64,000 bases of DNA, from positions 372,001 to 436,000 of the forward strand of contig NZ_JMIH01000014.1 in NCBI RefSeq assembly GCF_000714815.1, in the 5' to 3' direction. This DNA is from Anditalea andensis. GTDB taxonomy: Bacteria > Bacteroidota > Bacteroidia > Cytophagales > Cyclobacteriaceae. Below, one piece after another: positions 19,369-28,723 of this stretch. Position 1 is the first letter of the stretch. Each line of letters begins with the position of its first letter. The notes under the pieces were generated by a model. The model saw nothing but the letters and a program-made list of their open reading frames with translations, was not told the origin of the DNA and searched no databases. A program made the translations under genes and the position numbers.

Positions 19369-20370
19369 TTATTTTTTATCTCCTTTCTTCGAATCTTTTC
19401 CTGGATCTGAACCTGCGATAGAATCTCTCATAGAAGTGTCAGATTTTATGTTTTCCATTTTATAATAGTCCATTATACCCAATTGACCGTTTCTAAATGC
19501 TTCTGATATGGCACGGGGAACCTCTGCTTCTGCCTCGATCACCTTGGCACGCATTTCTACATTTCGGGCTTTCATTTCCTGTTCCAGTGCAACGGCCATC
19601 GCCCTTCTTTCTTCTGCGCGGGCTTCTGCTACTTTTAGATCAGCTGATGCCTGGTCGATTTGTAATTTGGCTCCGATATTCGTTCCCACATCTATATCTG
19701 CTATATCTATAGAAAGAATTTCAAATGCTGTACCAGCATCCAGCCCTCTCTCCAATACCAGCTTAGAGATCTTGTCTGGATTCTCCAGTACGCTTTTATG
19801 GTTTGCTGCAGAACCGATAGAGGTAACTATACCTTCCCCTACCCTGGCCAGGATAGTTTCTTCACCAGCTCCACCGACCAGCTGAGCTATGTTAGCCCTT
19901 ACTGTAACCCTTGCCTTAGCTATTAATTGTATACCGTCTGCTGCTACCGCTGCCACATTTGGTGTATTGATCACTTTAGGATTTACAGATATCTGTACGG
20001 CCTCAAATACATCTCTACCTGCCAGATCTATTGCTGTAGCCTGTTTAAAAGTGATGCTGATATTAGCTTTATCTGCAGATATCAGTGCACGTATTACATT
20101 AGGCACATTGCCACCGGCCATATAATGGGTTTCTAAATCATTGGTAGTCAGATGAAGACCTGCCTTGGTAGCAGTGATCATAGAGTTTACTATAATACTG
20201 GGTGGAACTTTTCTGATCCTCATCCCTATGAGCTCCCCTATTCCCACTTTTACATTTGAAAACTGTGCTGTAATCCACAGATTCACCGGAACAAAATACA
20301 AAAACACAAATAGCAGTATCAAACCTGCAAATGCGGCCACTAAAATGAACATTGAGTTATAATCTTCCAT
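19369..20370 (-). CDS. floA: Flotillin-like protein FloA
   Basis: A 333-residue SPFH-type protein of the FloA (UPF0365) family. An N-terminal membrane segment (~8-28, [21 protein letters not shown]) is followed by the conserved FloA core ([43 protein letters not shown]) and a long Ala/Glu-rich coiled coil (~230-300). The tail is charged and Lys-rich. FloA organises membrane microdomains. The upstream nfeD-like gene ends two bases before its start, the classic nfeD-floA pairing. Assignment is by strong motif match. Confidence 0.95.
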   Translation of the reverse strand: MEDYNSMFILVAAFAGLILLFVFLYFVPVNLWITAQFSNVKVGIGELIGMRIRKVPPSIIVNSMITATKAGLHLTTNDLETHYMAGGNVPNVIRALISADKANISITFKQATAIDLAGRDVFEAVQISVNPKVINTPNVAAVAADGIQLIAKARVTVRANIAQLVGGAGEETILARVGEGIVTSIGSAANHKSVLENPDKISKLVLERGLDAGTAFEILSIDIADIDVGTNIGAKLQIDQASADLKVAEARAEERRAMAVALEQEMKARNVEMRAKVIEAEAEVPRAISEAFRNGQLGIMDYYKMENIKSDTSMRDSIAGSDPGKDSKKGDKK

Positions 20371-20372
20371 AT

Positions 20373-20834
20373 CTATTGTTTAATTATTATTCTATTGCTT
20401 TCAAGTTTAAAAATATAAATTTCGGTATCCGGGGAGATAAAACCATTTTCTGATTTCACTTCATAGATTTTATCATTGAACATCGCCTTACCATAAGGTT
20501 TTAAATCAGAAATTGTTTTACCTTTTTGTCCTACTTCCAGTCCCAATAGCCGATCATCATGACTTCTACTATGCAAGGTGTCCTTTAAAGCCAATCTCTC
20601 CCATACATTAGAGCGCAATCCGAAGATAAGTACAATCAAATTCACCAATATGGTGCCACCCAAAGCATACCATCCTGTACTTTCTCCGAAAGTGATAAAG
20701 GCATAAATGACTCCTAGAGCTGAAAACAAAATCCCCAATAAGCCTACTATAGTAGCACCCGGGACAAAGATGATTTCTATTAAAACTAATAATAAACCTA
20801 TAAGCAAAAGGCTGGAAAGGATGAACAATGCCAT
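20373..20834 (-). CDS. NfeD-family membrane protein
   Basis: 153 residues: two to three membrane segments in the first ~90 residues, then a C-terminal OB-fold NfeD domain ([45 protein letters not shown]). It lacks the ClpP-like protease domain of long NfeD proteins, so it is the short form that usually partners with flotillins. It is the first gene of a tight nfeD-floA operon. NfeD domains are thought to cooperate with SPFH proteins at the membrane. Confidence 0.92.
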   Translation of the reverse strand: MALFILSSLLLIGLLLVLIEIIFVPGATIVGLLGILFSALGVIYAFITFGESTGWYALGGTILVNLIVLIFGLRSNVWERLALKDTLHSRSHDDRLLGLEVGQKGKTISDLKPYGKAMFNDKIYEVKSENGFISPDTEIYIFKLESNRIIIKQ

Positions 20835-20929
20835 GAGTCAATTAAATAATTAAGCTCAAATTAGGTGTTTTTTTCCATTAAATGAAAAAGTAAACAGCAA
20901 TTTATGGTTATTAAAAAGTATGAAAAACT

Positions 20930-20986
20930 ATAAAAAATTCACCTGCCCATATAACTGCTTCTAAAAAGCGATTATATGGGCAGGTG
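20930..20986 (-). terminator. Intrinsic terminator of proS
   Basis: A 15-bp perfect stem (20940-20954 with 20972-20986) has a 17-base loop and, on the minus strand, is followed by a T-rich stretch. It sits about 50 bases past the proS stop. The loop is long for a simple terminator. Confidence 0.6.
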
Positions 20987-21033
20987 ATCATTATATACTA
21001 AATATAAAAAGACAGCTTAAACCTGAACTTAGG

Positions 21034-22515
21034 TTAATAACTTTTAGCAAACAATACCCTTCCCGAAGATGGCTTCCCAGTCAATACACAATGACCGGAT
21101 TCTTCTACCTGATCTAGAGGGATGCACCTGATGGTAGCTTTGGTCAGCTCTTTTATTTTATCCTCAGTTTCTGATGTACCATCCCAATGGGCCGAGACAA
21201 ATCCCCCCTTTTTTTCAATCACCTCCTGAAATTCCTCCCAGGTGCTGACTTCAGTAGTATGCTCTGTCCTATAATCAAAAGCTTTTTTATAGATATTAGC
21301 CTGGATTTCTTCCAATAGCTGCTTGACTTTGGTATCAATATCAACTTTATTCAGATCTACTGTTTCTTTGGTAAGCGTGTCCCTTCTGGCTATTTCTACC
21401 GTATTGTTTTCTATGTCCCGGGGGCCCAAACCGATTCTTAGAGGTACGCCCTTAAGTTCATATTCGGCAAATTTGAACCCGGGCTTATGGGTATCTCTAT
21501 TGTCAAATTTCACGGAAATGTCCAGCGCCCTGAACTTAGCCATAAACTCTTTAGCTTTGGCAGTAATGGCTTCCAGCTCCTCATCACTTCTGAATATCGG
21601 CACAATAACCACCTGTATGGGAGCCAGTCTTGGAGGAAGCACCAAGCCAAAGTCATCAGAATGAGCCATGACGAGCGCACCCATCAGACGGGTACTTACT
21701 CCCCATGAGGTACCCCACACATACTCCAGACCTCCCTCCTTTGTTGCAAATTTCACATCAAATGCTTTGGCAAAATTTTGTCCCAAAAAATGGGATGTAC
21801 CAGCCTGAAGTGCCTTGCCGTCCTGCATCATGGCTTCAATACAATATGTTTCTTCTGCTCCAGCAAATCTTTCATTGGCAGATTTGATCCCTTTGATGAC
21901 AGGCATGGCCATAAATTCTTCAGCAAAAGTTGCATAAACATCGAGCATCTGCTCCGTCTCGGCGATGGCTTCACTTCTCTTGGCATGGGCAGTGTGCCCC
22001 TCCTGCCAGAGGAATTCCGCAGTCCTTAAAAACAACCTTGTCCTCATTTCCCACCTGACCACATTTGCCCACTGATTTACCAGTAAAGGAAGATCCCTGT
22101 AGGATTGTATCCAGTTTTTATAAGTACTCCATATGACTGTCTCAGATGTAGGCCTTACTATTAATTCCTCTTCCAGCTTAGCATCCGGATCCACGATCAC
22201 ACTTTTGCCATCTTCAGAAGTTTTAAGCCTATAATGTGTCACCACGGCACATTCTTTTGCAAACCCCTCTACATGACTGGCTTCTTTAGAAAGATAAGAT
22301 TTGGGTATAAATAAGGGGAAATAGGCATTTTGATGTCCCGTTTCTTTGAACATTTTATCAAGCTGTGCCTGCATTTTTTCCCATATAGAATAGCCGTAAG
22401 GTTTAATCACCATACACCCTCTTACCGCCGAATTTTCGGCCAGATCAGCTCTTTTTACTAATTCATTATACCACAGTGAATAATCTTCACTTCTTTTTGG
22501 AAGGCCTTTGCTCAT
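21034..22515 (-). CDS. proS: Prolyl-tRNA synthetase (short, archaeal/eukaryotic type)
   Basis: Charges tRNA-Pro. At 493 residues it is the short ProRS class that lacks the editing insertion of E. coli ProS. Class II motifs are visible: the RPTSETVIW segment, [23 protein letters not shown] (motif 2 region), and [31 protein letters not shown]. The anticodon-binding domain follows ([13 protein letters not shown]), then the C-terminal domain ending in a Tyr (AKSY), as in this class. It has its own terminator and is divergent from the Met/Gly-rich lipoprotein gene. Confidence 0.96.
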   Translation of the reverse strand: MSKGLPKRSEDYSLWYNELVKRADLAENSAVRGCMVIKPYGYSIWEKMQAQLDKMFKETGHQNAYFPLFIPKSYLSKEASHVEGFAKECAVVTHYRLKTSEDGKSVIVDPDAKLEEELIVRPTSETVIWSTYKNWIQSYRDLPLLVNQWANVVRWEMRTRLFLRTAEFLWQEGHTAHAKRSEAIAETEQMLDVYATFAEEFMAMPVIKGIKSANERFAGAEETYCIEAMMQDGKALQAGTSHFLGQNFAKAFDVKFATKEGGLEYVWGTSWGVSTRLMGALVMAHSDDFGLVLPPRLAPIQVVIVPIFRSDEELEAITAKAKEFMAKFRALDISVKFDNRDTHKPGFKFAEYELKGVPLRIGLGPRDIENNTVEIARRDTLTKETVDLNKVDIDTKVKQLLEEIQANIYKKAFDYRTEHTTEVSTWEEFQEVIEKKGGFVSAHWDGTSETEDKIKELTKATIRCIPLDQVEESGHCVLTGKPSSGRVLFAKSY

Positions 22516-22576
22516 TACTGATATTTGTTGTATAAAAAAAACTTATTATATTCGTTCCATTCTTGATGAAGGGTTA

Positions 22577-22584
22577 CAAATATA
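22577..22584 (-). promoter_or_regulatory. Possible -7 element (TATATTTG) for proS
   Basis: On the minus strand this reads TATATTTG, a full TAnnTTTG match 62 bases upstream of the proS start. No -33 TTTG or TTG is seen at usual spacing, so the call is weak. Confidence 0.25.
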
Positions 22585-22653
22585 AATTAAAAAATCATAA
22601 CCCTCTTGAGATTAGCACGTATATAGTGTTAATAGTAGAAAAACTAGATCCTT

Positions 22654-24018
22654 ATGAAAAATATAAACTCCATATTGTACATCACTTCCATCGCTGGACT
22701 TGGATTAGCCGCCTGCAGTCCAGGTGCCACGGCATTGAGAGGAGAGACTGATGACCTGTACTTCATGGCTTCAGATGCAGCCGTAGCCACTGAATATGCT
22801 GTACAGAACAATACCCCAAATAATTTTAGAGAAATCAAACAGGCTGATCCTGAGCAGCTGCACCAAGAAAATTTCTCCGCTAAAAATGTAAATCCTGAAT
22901 ATATTGCCAGATATCAAAGACAGGAACCTGAAGAAGAGGGTTCTGTATACTTTGATGAATCCGGAACAGCTGCTGGACAGGGAGAAGGCGATGTAAATGT
23001 ATATAACAATTTCTATGGAGCGGGGGCCGGCAACCAGTTTAATAGAGGATTTGGTATGAATCCGTGGATGATGGGAGGCTTCGGAATGATGAACCCTTGG
23101 ATGAATCCCATGATGATGGGAGGATTTGGAATGATGAATCCTATGATGATGGGTGGGTTCTATGATCCTTTTTGGGGACCTGGTTTTGGTATGAGAGGTG
23201 GATTCGGAATGTCTGTAGGATTGGGTTTTGGATTTAACAGATTCGGTATGGGATTTGGTAGCCCGTGGATGATGGGTTCAAGATTCGGTATGATGGGAAT
23301 GGGTTTTTACGATCCTTTCTGGGGCCCGGGATTTGGTATGATGGGCATGCATCCCATGATGGGATGGGGATACGGAGGATTTGGACGACCTATATTTGTT
23401 CTACCAGGAGGTGAATTCGGACAAAGACAAGTTGTAAGAGGCGCAAGAGTCGGAAGAGGTGCTGGAGTAGCTACACCCGGTCAAAGAACCAGAGCTGCTG
23501 CGACGCCTACCGCATCAAGAGCAGCAGCCAGAAGAGAAGCAGTAGGTCGTACTTCCACACCAACTTCTAGAGTTAGAAGCAACGATTTTAACAGATCCCA
23601 AAACGATCTTTATTCAGATAGAGCAAGAACAGCGGCATCAGCAGCGCCTTCTAGGAGAGCAGCAAATTCCCCTGCAATGAACAGAGCAGGTAGTGCAACC
23701 AACAGAAACGCCTATACTGCACCAAGAAATACTTCAGGTGCAAGGGCACAGTCTCCAGCATCTAGGACTGCAGCACCTACCAATAGAACTGCAGCCCCAG
23801 CTAGAAGCACTTCACCATCTTATAATAGAAGCACATCGCCTGCCTATAACAGGACTTCTCCGACGAGAACAGCACCTGCGCAGCGGTCGGCTCCTACACA
23901 AAGATCAACACCATCATATAGTGCTCCTTCCAGAGGAGGCAGCGTAGGCGGAGGCTCCAGAGGTGGAGGCGGAAGCGTCGGCGGTGGCTCCAGAGGTGGA
24001 GGAAGAGGGGGGAGATAA
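22654..24018 (+). CDS. Met/Gly/Phe-rich repeat lipoprotein with Arg/Gly-rich tail, function unknown
   Basis: A 454-residue lipoprotein (signal ends LAAC with Cys21). Four zones are visible. Residues 22-128 are acidic and Asn/Tyr-containing. Residues ~131-250 are a low-complexity Met/Gly/Phe/Pro/Trp region built of variants of GFGMMNPMMMGG; an 11-residue unit YDPFWGPGFGM is repeated exactly at 170-180 and 219-229. Residues ~265-425 are rich in Arg, Ala, Ser, Thr and Pro, with repeats of NRTAAPA and SPSYNRS kind. The last ~30 residues are Gly/Arg/Ser (GGGSRGGG). No known domain is recognised. The composition suggests an extended envelope or surface protein. Met-rich stretches can bind soft metals in other proteins, but that is only a guess here. 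The stop codon lies in a terminator. Confidence 0.8.
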   Translation: MKNINSILYITSIAGLGLAACSPGATALRGETDDLYFMASDAAVATEYAVQNNTPNNFREIKQADPEQLHQENFSAKNVNPEYIARYQRQEPEEEGSVYFDESGTAAGQGEGDVNVYNNFYGAGAGNQFNRGFGMNPWMMGGFGMMNPWMNPMMMGGFGMMNPMMMGGFYDPFWGPGFGMRGGFGMSVGLGFGFNRFGMGFGSPWMMGSRFGMMGMGFYDPFWGPGFGMMGMHPMMGWGYGGFGRPIFVLPGGEFGQRQVVRGARVGRGAGVATPGQRTRAAATPTASRAAARREAVGRTSTPTSRVRSNDFNRSQNDLYSDRARTAASAAPSRRAANSPAMNRAGSATNRNAYTAPRNTSGARAQSPASRTAAPTNRTAAPARSTSPSYNRSTSPAYNRTSPTRTAPAQRSAPTQRSTPSYSAPSRGGSVGGGSRGGGGSVGGGSRGGGRGGR

Positions 24019-24034
24019 TTTCCCCCTTTTTTTT
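24007..24034 (+). terminator. Intrinsic terminator overlapping the stop codon of the Met/Gly-rich lipoprotein
   Basis: A G-rich left arm (24007-24013) pairs with 24020-24026 around the TAA stop (24016-24018), followed by a run of eight T. The gene's last Arg/Gly codons form the left arm. Confidence 0.75.
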
Positions 24035-24155
24035 ATCTTTTTTCCAGTTTATACGTTAAGTAAATAGTAAAACTTTAAAAGGCACAACATTTGTCCTGTC
24101 CGAGGCAAACCTTTTAATGAATGTTTTTCTATTTTAAATATCTAACCTATATTAA

Positions 24156-25616
24156 ATGAAATCAATTAATAAATGGATCCTGGGCATATCAGCATTTAGT
24201 CTGTTTGGAGCAGGAGAAGTGATGGGACAGAGTGGCTATTATCAGGATGCTTTAAGATTTAGCCAGTTGAGATCTACCGGTTCTGCAAGAGTATCTGCTT
24301 TAGGAGGTACCCAAAACTCACTTGGGGGTGATGTCTCCAATATCCATCATAATCCAGCAGGCCTGGGATTTTTCAGGAGATCCGAATTCAGCTTAACGCC
24401 CGGGTATAGTAGCTGGGGGACAGAATCTGTCTTGGGTAATGTTCAGGGATTTGACCGCATACCTACATCAAACTTTGCATTGCCTAACTTAAGTTTAGTT
24501 ATCAGCAGTCCACGTGATCCACTAACCCCAGGGAGATTTAGGGGTGGCTCATTTGGTATCAGTGTCAATCGATTGGCAAATTTTAACAGTGAATTCGCAA
24601 TTGCTGGTATAACTCCAACTTCTATAGCCAATATCTTTGCAGACGATGCATTTGGGATACCTGGAAATTCACTCGATGTAGAAAACAGCTTAAGAGGCCT
24701 TGCGTATAGCACGAACATAATCGTACCCACCCAGACCCAGGGCAGCTATGTCCCTTTTAATGAAACAGAAGCGCCTGACATATATGATCAAGTTATAACT
24801 CAGGGTGGTATAAATCAAGTTACTTTTGCTTATGGCGCTAACTTGGACAACAAATTATTTTTAGGAGCATCATTAGGTGTTTCCAGTATTAATTTCTCCC
24901 AATTTAAAACTTATACGGAAGATTACCTGACCGGTGATTTGATAGGTTTTGATATCAATGAAGATTTATATATAAATGGAACTGGTGTAAATTTAAATAT
25001 AGGGGCCATTTATAAACCTATAGATCAAATTAATTTAGGTTTATCCTTTCAAACACCAACTTGGTATAGGTTAAATGAAGAATCTGATTCGGAAATTATT
25101 TCTGAATTTGAAAACCCAAATGAAACCTTCAGTGCAAGAACAGACCTTTTTACCTCTACCTATAATATAAATACTCCTATGAAGGTAAATGCCGGAGCCA
25201 CATATTTTATAGGGAAAAACGGTTTTATATCAGCAGATATTGATTATGTGGATTATACAGCAGCCAGAGTTAATTCCCGCGATTTCGGTACTGCTGAAGA
25301 TAATAATGCCATCAATCAGCTATATACCGCTACATTCAATTATCGAGTGGGGGGTGAATTCAGGTACGACATATTCAGATTTAGAGCTGGGTATGGTTAC
25401 TATGGAAACCCATTCAGAAATGATTTTGATAATCCAAGCAGACATACCCAACAGGTTTCTGGAGGTGTGGGAGTAAGATTGGCTAATTTCTATATAGACG
25501 CAGCTTACATGAATACCAGCTTTAACCAGTTTTATAACAGTTATTCAGGTAGTCCTGACGTCGATATCAGAAATACGATAAATTCAGGTATGCTTACAGT
25601 AGGCTTTAACTTTTAA
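24156..25616 (+). CDS. OmpP1/FadL/TodX-family outer-membrane transport protein
   Basis: 486 residues with a signal peptide (cleavage near VMGQ). The mature N-terminus has the family look: DALRFSQLRSTGSARVSALGGTQNSLGGDVSNIHHNPAGLGFF, with the NPAG motif. A beta-barrel of alternating strands follows, ending in the aromatic TVGFNF terminus. Family members move hydrophobic compounds across the outer membrane; the substrate is not predictable here. The gene overlaps the convergent aroK by 11 bases, and its terminator lies inside the aroK coding region. Confidence 0.9.
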   Translation: MKSINKWILGISAFSLFGAGEVMGQSGYYQDALRFSQLRSTGSARVSALGGTQNSLGGDVSNIHHNPAGLGFFRRSEFSLTPGYSSWGTESVLGNVQGFDRIPTSNFALPNLSLVISSPRDPLTPGRFRGGSFGISVNRLANFNSEFAIAGITPTSIANIFADDAFGIPGNSLDVENSLRGLAYSTNIIVPTQTQGSYVPFNETEAPDIYDQVITQGGINQVTFAYGANLDNKLFLGASLGVSSINFSQFKTYTEDYLTGDLIGFDINEDLYINGTGVNLNIGAIYKPIDQINLGLSFQTPTWYRLNEESDSEIISEFENPNETFSARTDLFTSTYNINTPMKVNAGATYFIGKNGFISADIDYVDYTAARVNSRDFGTAEDNNAINQLYTATFNYRVGGEFRYDIFRFRAGYGYYGNPFRNDFDNPSRHTQQVSGGVGVRLANFYIDAAYMNTSFNQFYNSYSGSPDVDIRNTINSGMLTVGFNF

Positions 25617-26139
25617 ATTTACCTAAAGCAGAAACAATAAGCTCAGTGGAAATATCAGCTCCACTGAGCTTTATTTTTGCCTGGTTATAAAACTCCTCTC
25701 TAGCCTGTTTTAATGTCAAAATTTTATTTTTTACCGCGCTTTCTGGAAGTTTATAAAACATAGGCCTCTCCCCACCTGCATTATTCATCAGCCTTTTAAC
25801 CAACACCTTATCTGGAACATCAATATAAATAGAGGTACTATAGGTATTGATCAGCTCTATATTATCATAAAAACAGGGAGCCCCACCTCCTGTAGACAGC
25901 ACCAAAGGCCCGTCTAACAATAAGGTTTTATTAAGCATGGTGGATTCCAATATCCTAAATTGAAGTTCATCTTTTTCATTGAAAAACTGTGCGATACTAC
26001 ATCCAATATGATCAACAATCAGCTCATCCAGATCGTAAAATGGATAATGAAGATTTAGAGACAATTGCTTTCCAAGGGTAGACTTACCACTCCCCGGAAG
26101 ACCTATCAGTACAATCTTATCTCCAATAGTATATTCCAT
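25606..26139 (-). CDS. aroK: Shikimate kinase
   Basis: 177 residues, the normal size. It phosphorylates shikimate at O3 with ATP. The P-loop GLPGSGKST starts at residue 13, the substrate motif FYDLDELIVDHIG follows, then LSTGGGAPC (shikimate-binding GGG) and a GERPMFY lid region near 120. It is the last gene of the DUF1599, DoxX-like, aroK series on the minus strand, 19 bases after the DoxX-like gene. Its 3' end carries a strong hairpin (25639-25671) that acts on the opposite strand. Confidence 0.95.
   Translation of the reverse strand: MEYTIGDKIVLIGLPGSGKSTLGKQLSLNLHYPFYDLDELIVDHIGCSIAQFFNEKDELQFRILESTMLNKTLLLDGPLVLSTGGGAPCFYDNIELINTYSTSIYIDVPDKVLVKRLMNNAGGERPMFYKLPESAVKNKILTLKQAREEFYNQAKIKLSGADISTELIVSALGKFKS
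25639..25677 (+). terminator. Intrinsic terminator of the FadL-type gene, inside aroK coding sequence
   Basis: A 12-bp perfect stem (25639-25650 with 25660-25671) is followed on the plus strand by TATTTTT. It begins 22 bases past the FadL-type stop. The arms encode LSG and STEL in aroK on the other strand. Confidence 0.75.
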
Positions 26140-26158
26140 TCTATTCCGATTATATTTT

Positions 26159-27289
26159 TTAATCTGATACTGATGTGCTTAATGCTCCATGTGCAGTAAA
26201 TAAATCTATCACCTTAGAGACATTAGGCGTATTATTATGATGGTATTTTCCAAGTATGGTGCCTTCCTTAAGCACCATTAGACCTGGGTTAGATCTTATA
26301 ATCGTCTTCACGACTGTAGCATCTGCCATATAATAATCCACATCCCATTTCAGTGAATCTATCAATGCTCTGATTTCATCTTCTGAACTCGCAGAAACCA
26401 TAGATACCAGTACCTCAGTCCCTTTTAGATTGTTGATTAAATCTGCCATCTGATCAAAGTTGCTATGGTTCATCTTAGATATATTGCTGATCAATATCAA
26501 TACTCTTTTTTTACTAAGTATTTCATCAGTAAAATCGCCTTGTTCATTCCAGACCGAAAAATCTGATATTTTTGGAAGTGCTTCTGGATTTTTCAAATTC
26601 ATCTCCACAAATTCATATTCATCATCTGTTGGGTACTGATCAAATACAAACTCTACTCCACCTTTCTTCATCACATAGCTATATTCCAAATTAGTAGAAG
26701 GTATCATAGCCGTATTGATATTTACACCTACTTTATAAGCTCTGAAATCTATAAAGGGAAGGTTCTGAATAGCATATATGGACAGGCTGGTAGCGATCAC
26801 CACTGACGCTACTGTAATCCCTGTTGCCCAAAATTTTCTATTGGCTTTTAGAGAATTTTGAAAGATCAATAATATAGCTATTAATATTACCAAAAAAACA
26901 TCTTTATAAAAAGATTCCCATGGTGTAAGTTTTATGGCATCCCCAAAGCAGCCACAATCCGTAACTTTATTAAAATAAGCTGAATAAAAAGTTAAAAAGG
27001 TAAAAAACAAGATGATAATCGCCAAGGCATAGGTGGTAAACTTAGGTTTATAGTTAAGGATTAACATGATCCCTAGAACTACTTCTACCACTACTAAAAA
27101 AACAGCTAGAGGCAAAGAAATAGTTTTAAGAGATGAAAAAAATGGTGCTATATCGTAACTGAATACATCGAAATATTCCTCCAATTTAATGGAAGTTCCT
27201 ATCGGATCATTGATTTTAATCAAGCCGGAAAATATGAACAGCCCGCCTACTATAAAGCGGATAATGAGCAGTACTATTTTTTTTGCCAT
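26159..27289 (-). CDS. DoxX/MauE-like membrane protein with C-terminal thioredoxin-like region (BT_3928 family)
   Basis: 376 residues. The N-terminal ~180 residues contain four to five membrane segments of DoxX/MauE type, starting IRFIVGGLFIFSGLIKINDPIGTSIKLEEYF and including a TDCGCFGDAIKLTPWES motif with two Cys. The C-terminal ~170 residues look like a thioredoxin-type fold (KRVLILISNISKMNHSNF, then LDxxLKWDVDYYMADATVVKTIIRSNPGLMVLKEGTILGKYHHN) but have no CxxC. I recall this fusion as a Bacteroidota family of unknown role. It is one base after the DUF1599 gene and 19 before aroK. A redox-linked envelope role is inference. Confidence 0.85.
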   Translation of the reverse strand: MAKKIVLLIIRFIVGGLFIFSGLIKINDPIGTSIKLEEYFDVFSYDIAPFFSSLKTISLPLAVFLVVVEVVLGIMLILNYKPKFTTYALAIIILFFTFLTFYSAYFNKVTDCGCFGDAIKLTPWESFYKDVFLVILIAILLIFQNSLKANRKFWATGITVASVVIATSLSIYAIQNLPFIDFRAYKVGVNINTAMIPSTNLEYSYVMKKGGVEFVFDQYPTDDEYEFVEMNLKNPEALPKISDFSVWNEQGDFTDEILSKKRVLILISNISKMNHSNFDQMADLINNLKGTEVLVSMVSASSEDEIRALIDSLKWDVDYYMADATVVKTIIRSNPGLMVLKEGTILGKYHHNNTPNVSKVIDLFTAHGALSTSVSD

Positions 27290-27290
27290 C

Positions 27291-27830
27291 TTATAAACCT
27301 AATTTGATAAGACAGAATACAGCATAGTTGATCATATCCTGATAGTTTGCCTCTATCCCTTCAGACACTATGGTTTTGCCTCGATTATCTTCTATTTGCT
27401 TGACCCTGTATAATTTCATCAGGATAATATCTGTTATAGAAGCTATGCGCATATCCCGCCAAGCCTCGCCGTAATCATGATTTTTATTTTCTAGCAAGGA
27501 CTGTGTTTCCTTCACCCATTTATCATAAAGGGGTTCGAGTTCCTCAAATCCCAAATCCTGTCGGTCATCAGCTGCAAGATCAATTTGTATCAGGGCAATA
27601 ATACAGTAATTGATAATCCCTATAAATTCATCCTGAATAGGGTCATTGACTTTTTGCACACCCCTTTCCTGGATAGACCTGATCCGCTGAGCCTTTATTA
27701 ATATCTGGTCAGTTATGGAAGGCAACCTTAATATTCTCCAAGCTGTTCCATAATCATGTGTTTTCTTCTTAAAAAGTTCTTTACAAAGGTGAATAACTTG
27801 ATTATATTCGCTTACGGTTTGCGTTTTCAA
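27291..27830 (-). CDS. DUF1599 domain protein
   Basis: 179 residues built of two similar halves. HDYGTAWRILRLPSITDQILIKAQRIRSIQE in the first half corresponds to HDYGEAWRDMRIASITDIILMKLYRVKQIED in the second. This internal duplication, the HDYG-x-AWR motif and the size match DUF1599, a Bacteroidota family without known function. The best start is a TTG at 27830, since no ATG lies close upstream of the conserved part. That places it only 14 bases from the folP start on the other strand. It is the first gene of the operon with the DoxX-like gene and aroK. Confidence 0.88.
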   Translation of the reverse strand: MKTQTVSEYNQVIHLCKELFKKKTHDYGTAWRILRLPSITDQILIKAQRIRSIQERGVQKVNDPIQDEFIGIINYCIIALIQIDLAADDRQDLGFEELEPLYDKWVKETQSLLENKNHDYGEAWRDMRIASITDIILMKLYRVKQIEDNRGKTIVSEGIEANYQDMINYAVFCLIKLGL

Positions 27831-27844
27831 AGCAATATTATTTA

Positions 27845-28723
27845 ATGACAGATAACTTTATTTCTTCTGGGATCGAAGATATATTATTTCCCCCAAAAAT
27901 AACACTCAATATCAAAGGAAAGCTCCATATAATCTCACAACCTTGGGTGATGGGGATTTTAAATGTGACGCCGGATTCTTTTTACGCCCACAGCAGAACG
28001 CCAGACTTCACAGCTATAAAAAACAGAGCTATCCAAATCATAGAGGAGGGCGCAAATATTATAGATGTAGGGGGATATAGTACCAGGCCCAGGGCTGAAG
28101 ATGTAAGTGTGGAGGAGGAAGTCAGGAGGGTCTGCACGGGCATAAAAGTTATCAGAGAAATTAATGCAAATATATTGATATCTGTCGATACTTTTAGAGC
28201 TGAAACCGCAAAGGCGGCTGTAGAAGCAGGTGCTCATATAGTGAATGATGTATCAGGTGGTAATCTGGACCCAGATATGATCCCTACAGTAGGAAAATTA
28301 AAAGCACCCTATATATGTATGCATATGAGGGGAAATCCGAGTACTATGACTAGTTTAACCGAGTACAATAATATAGAAGAAGAAATATTGAAATATTTTG
28401 CGGAAAAACTGAACCAATGTCAAGAAGCTGGCATTAATGATGTAGTACTAGATCTTGGATTCGGTTTTGCCAAATCTATGGATCAAAACTATCGTCTGCT
28501 CAAGAATCTAAATTATTTTAAGTCACTGAATGCACCTATCTTAGTGGGCGTTTCAAGGAAATCAATGATCTATAGATTTTTGGATGTAACTCCCGAAAAA
28601 GCACTGAATGGAACTACCGCTCTCCATATGGCAGCCCTTATAAAAGGAGCAAACATCCTAAGGGTACACGATGTAAAAGAAGCTGTAGAAACGGTTCAAC
28701 TATTTAAACACATTAACTCTTGA
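27845..28723 (+). CDS. folP: Dihydropteroate synthase
   Basis: 292 residues. It joins p-aminobenzoate to the pterin diphosphate in folate synthesis. Signature motifs are VMGILNVTPDSFY near residue 36, GANIIDVGGYSTRP near 62, and the VGVSRKSMIYR segment near 235. The TIM-barrel order is normal. It is followed by the diadenylate cyclase gene with a 4-base overlap (TTGA: the TTG start of cdaA contains the first bases of the TGA stop). Its start is 14 bases from the DUF1599 start on the opposite strand. Confidence 0.96.
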   Translation: MTDNFISSGIEDILFPPKITLNIKGKLHIISQPWVMGILNVTPDSFYAHSRTPDFTAIKNRAIQIIEEGANIIDVGGYSTRPRAEDVSVEEEVRRVCTGIKVIREINANILISVDTFRAETAKAAVEAGAHIVNDVSGGNLDPDMIPTVGKLKAPYICMHMRGNPSTMTSLTEYNNIEEEILKYFAEKLNQCQEAGINDVVLDLGFGFAKSMDQNYRLLKNLNYFKSLNAPILVGVSRKSMIYRFLDVTPEKALNGTTALHMAALIKGANILRVHDVKEAVETVQLFKHINS

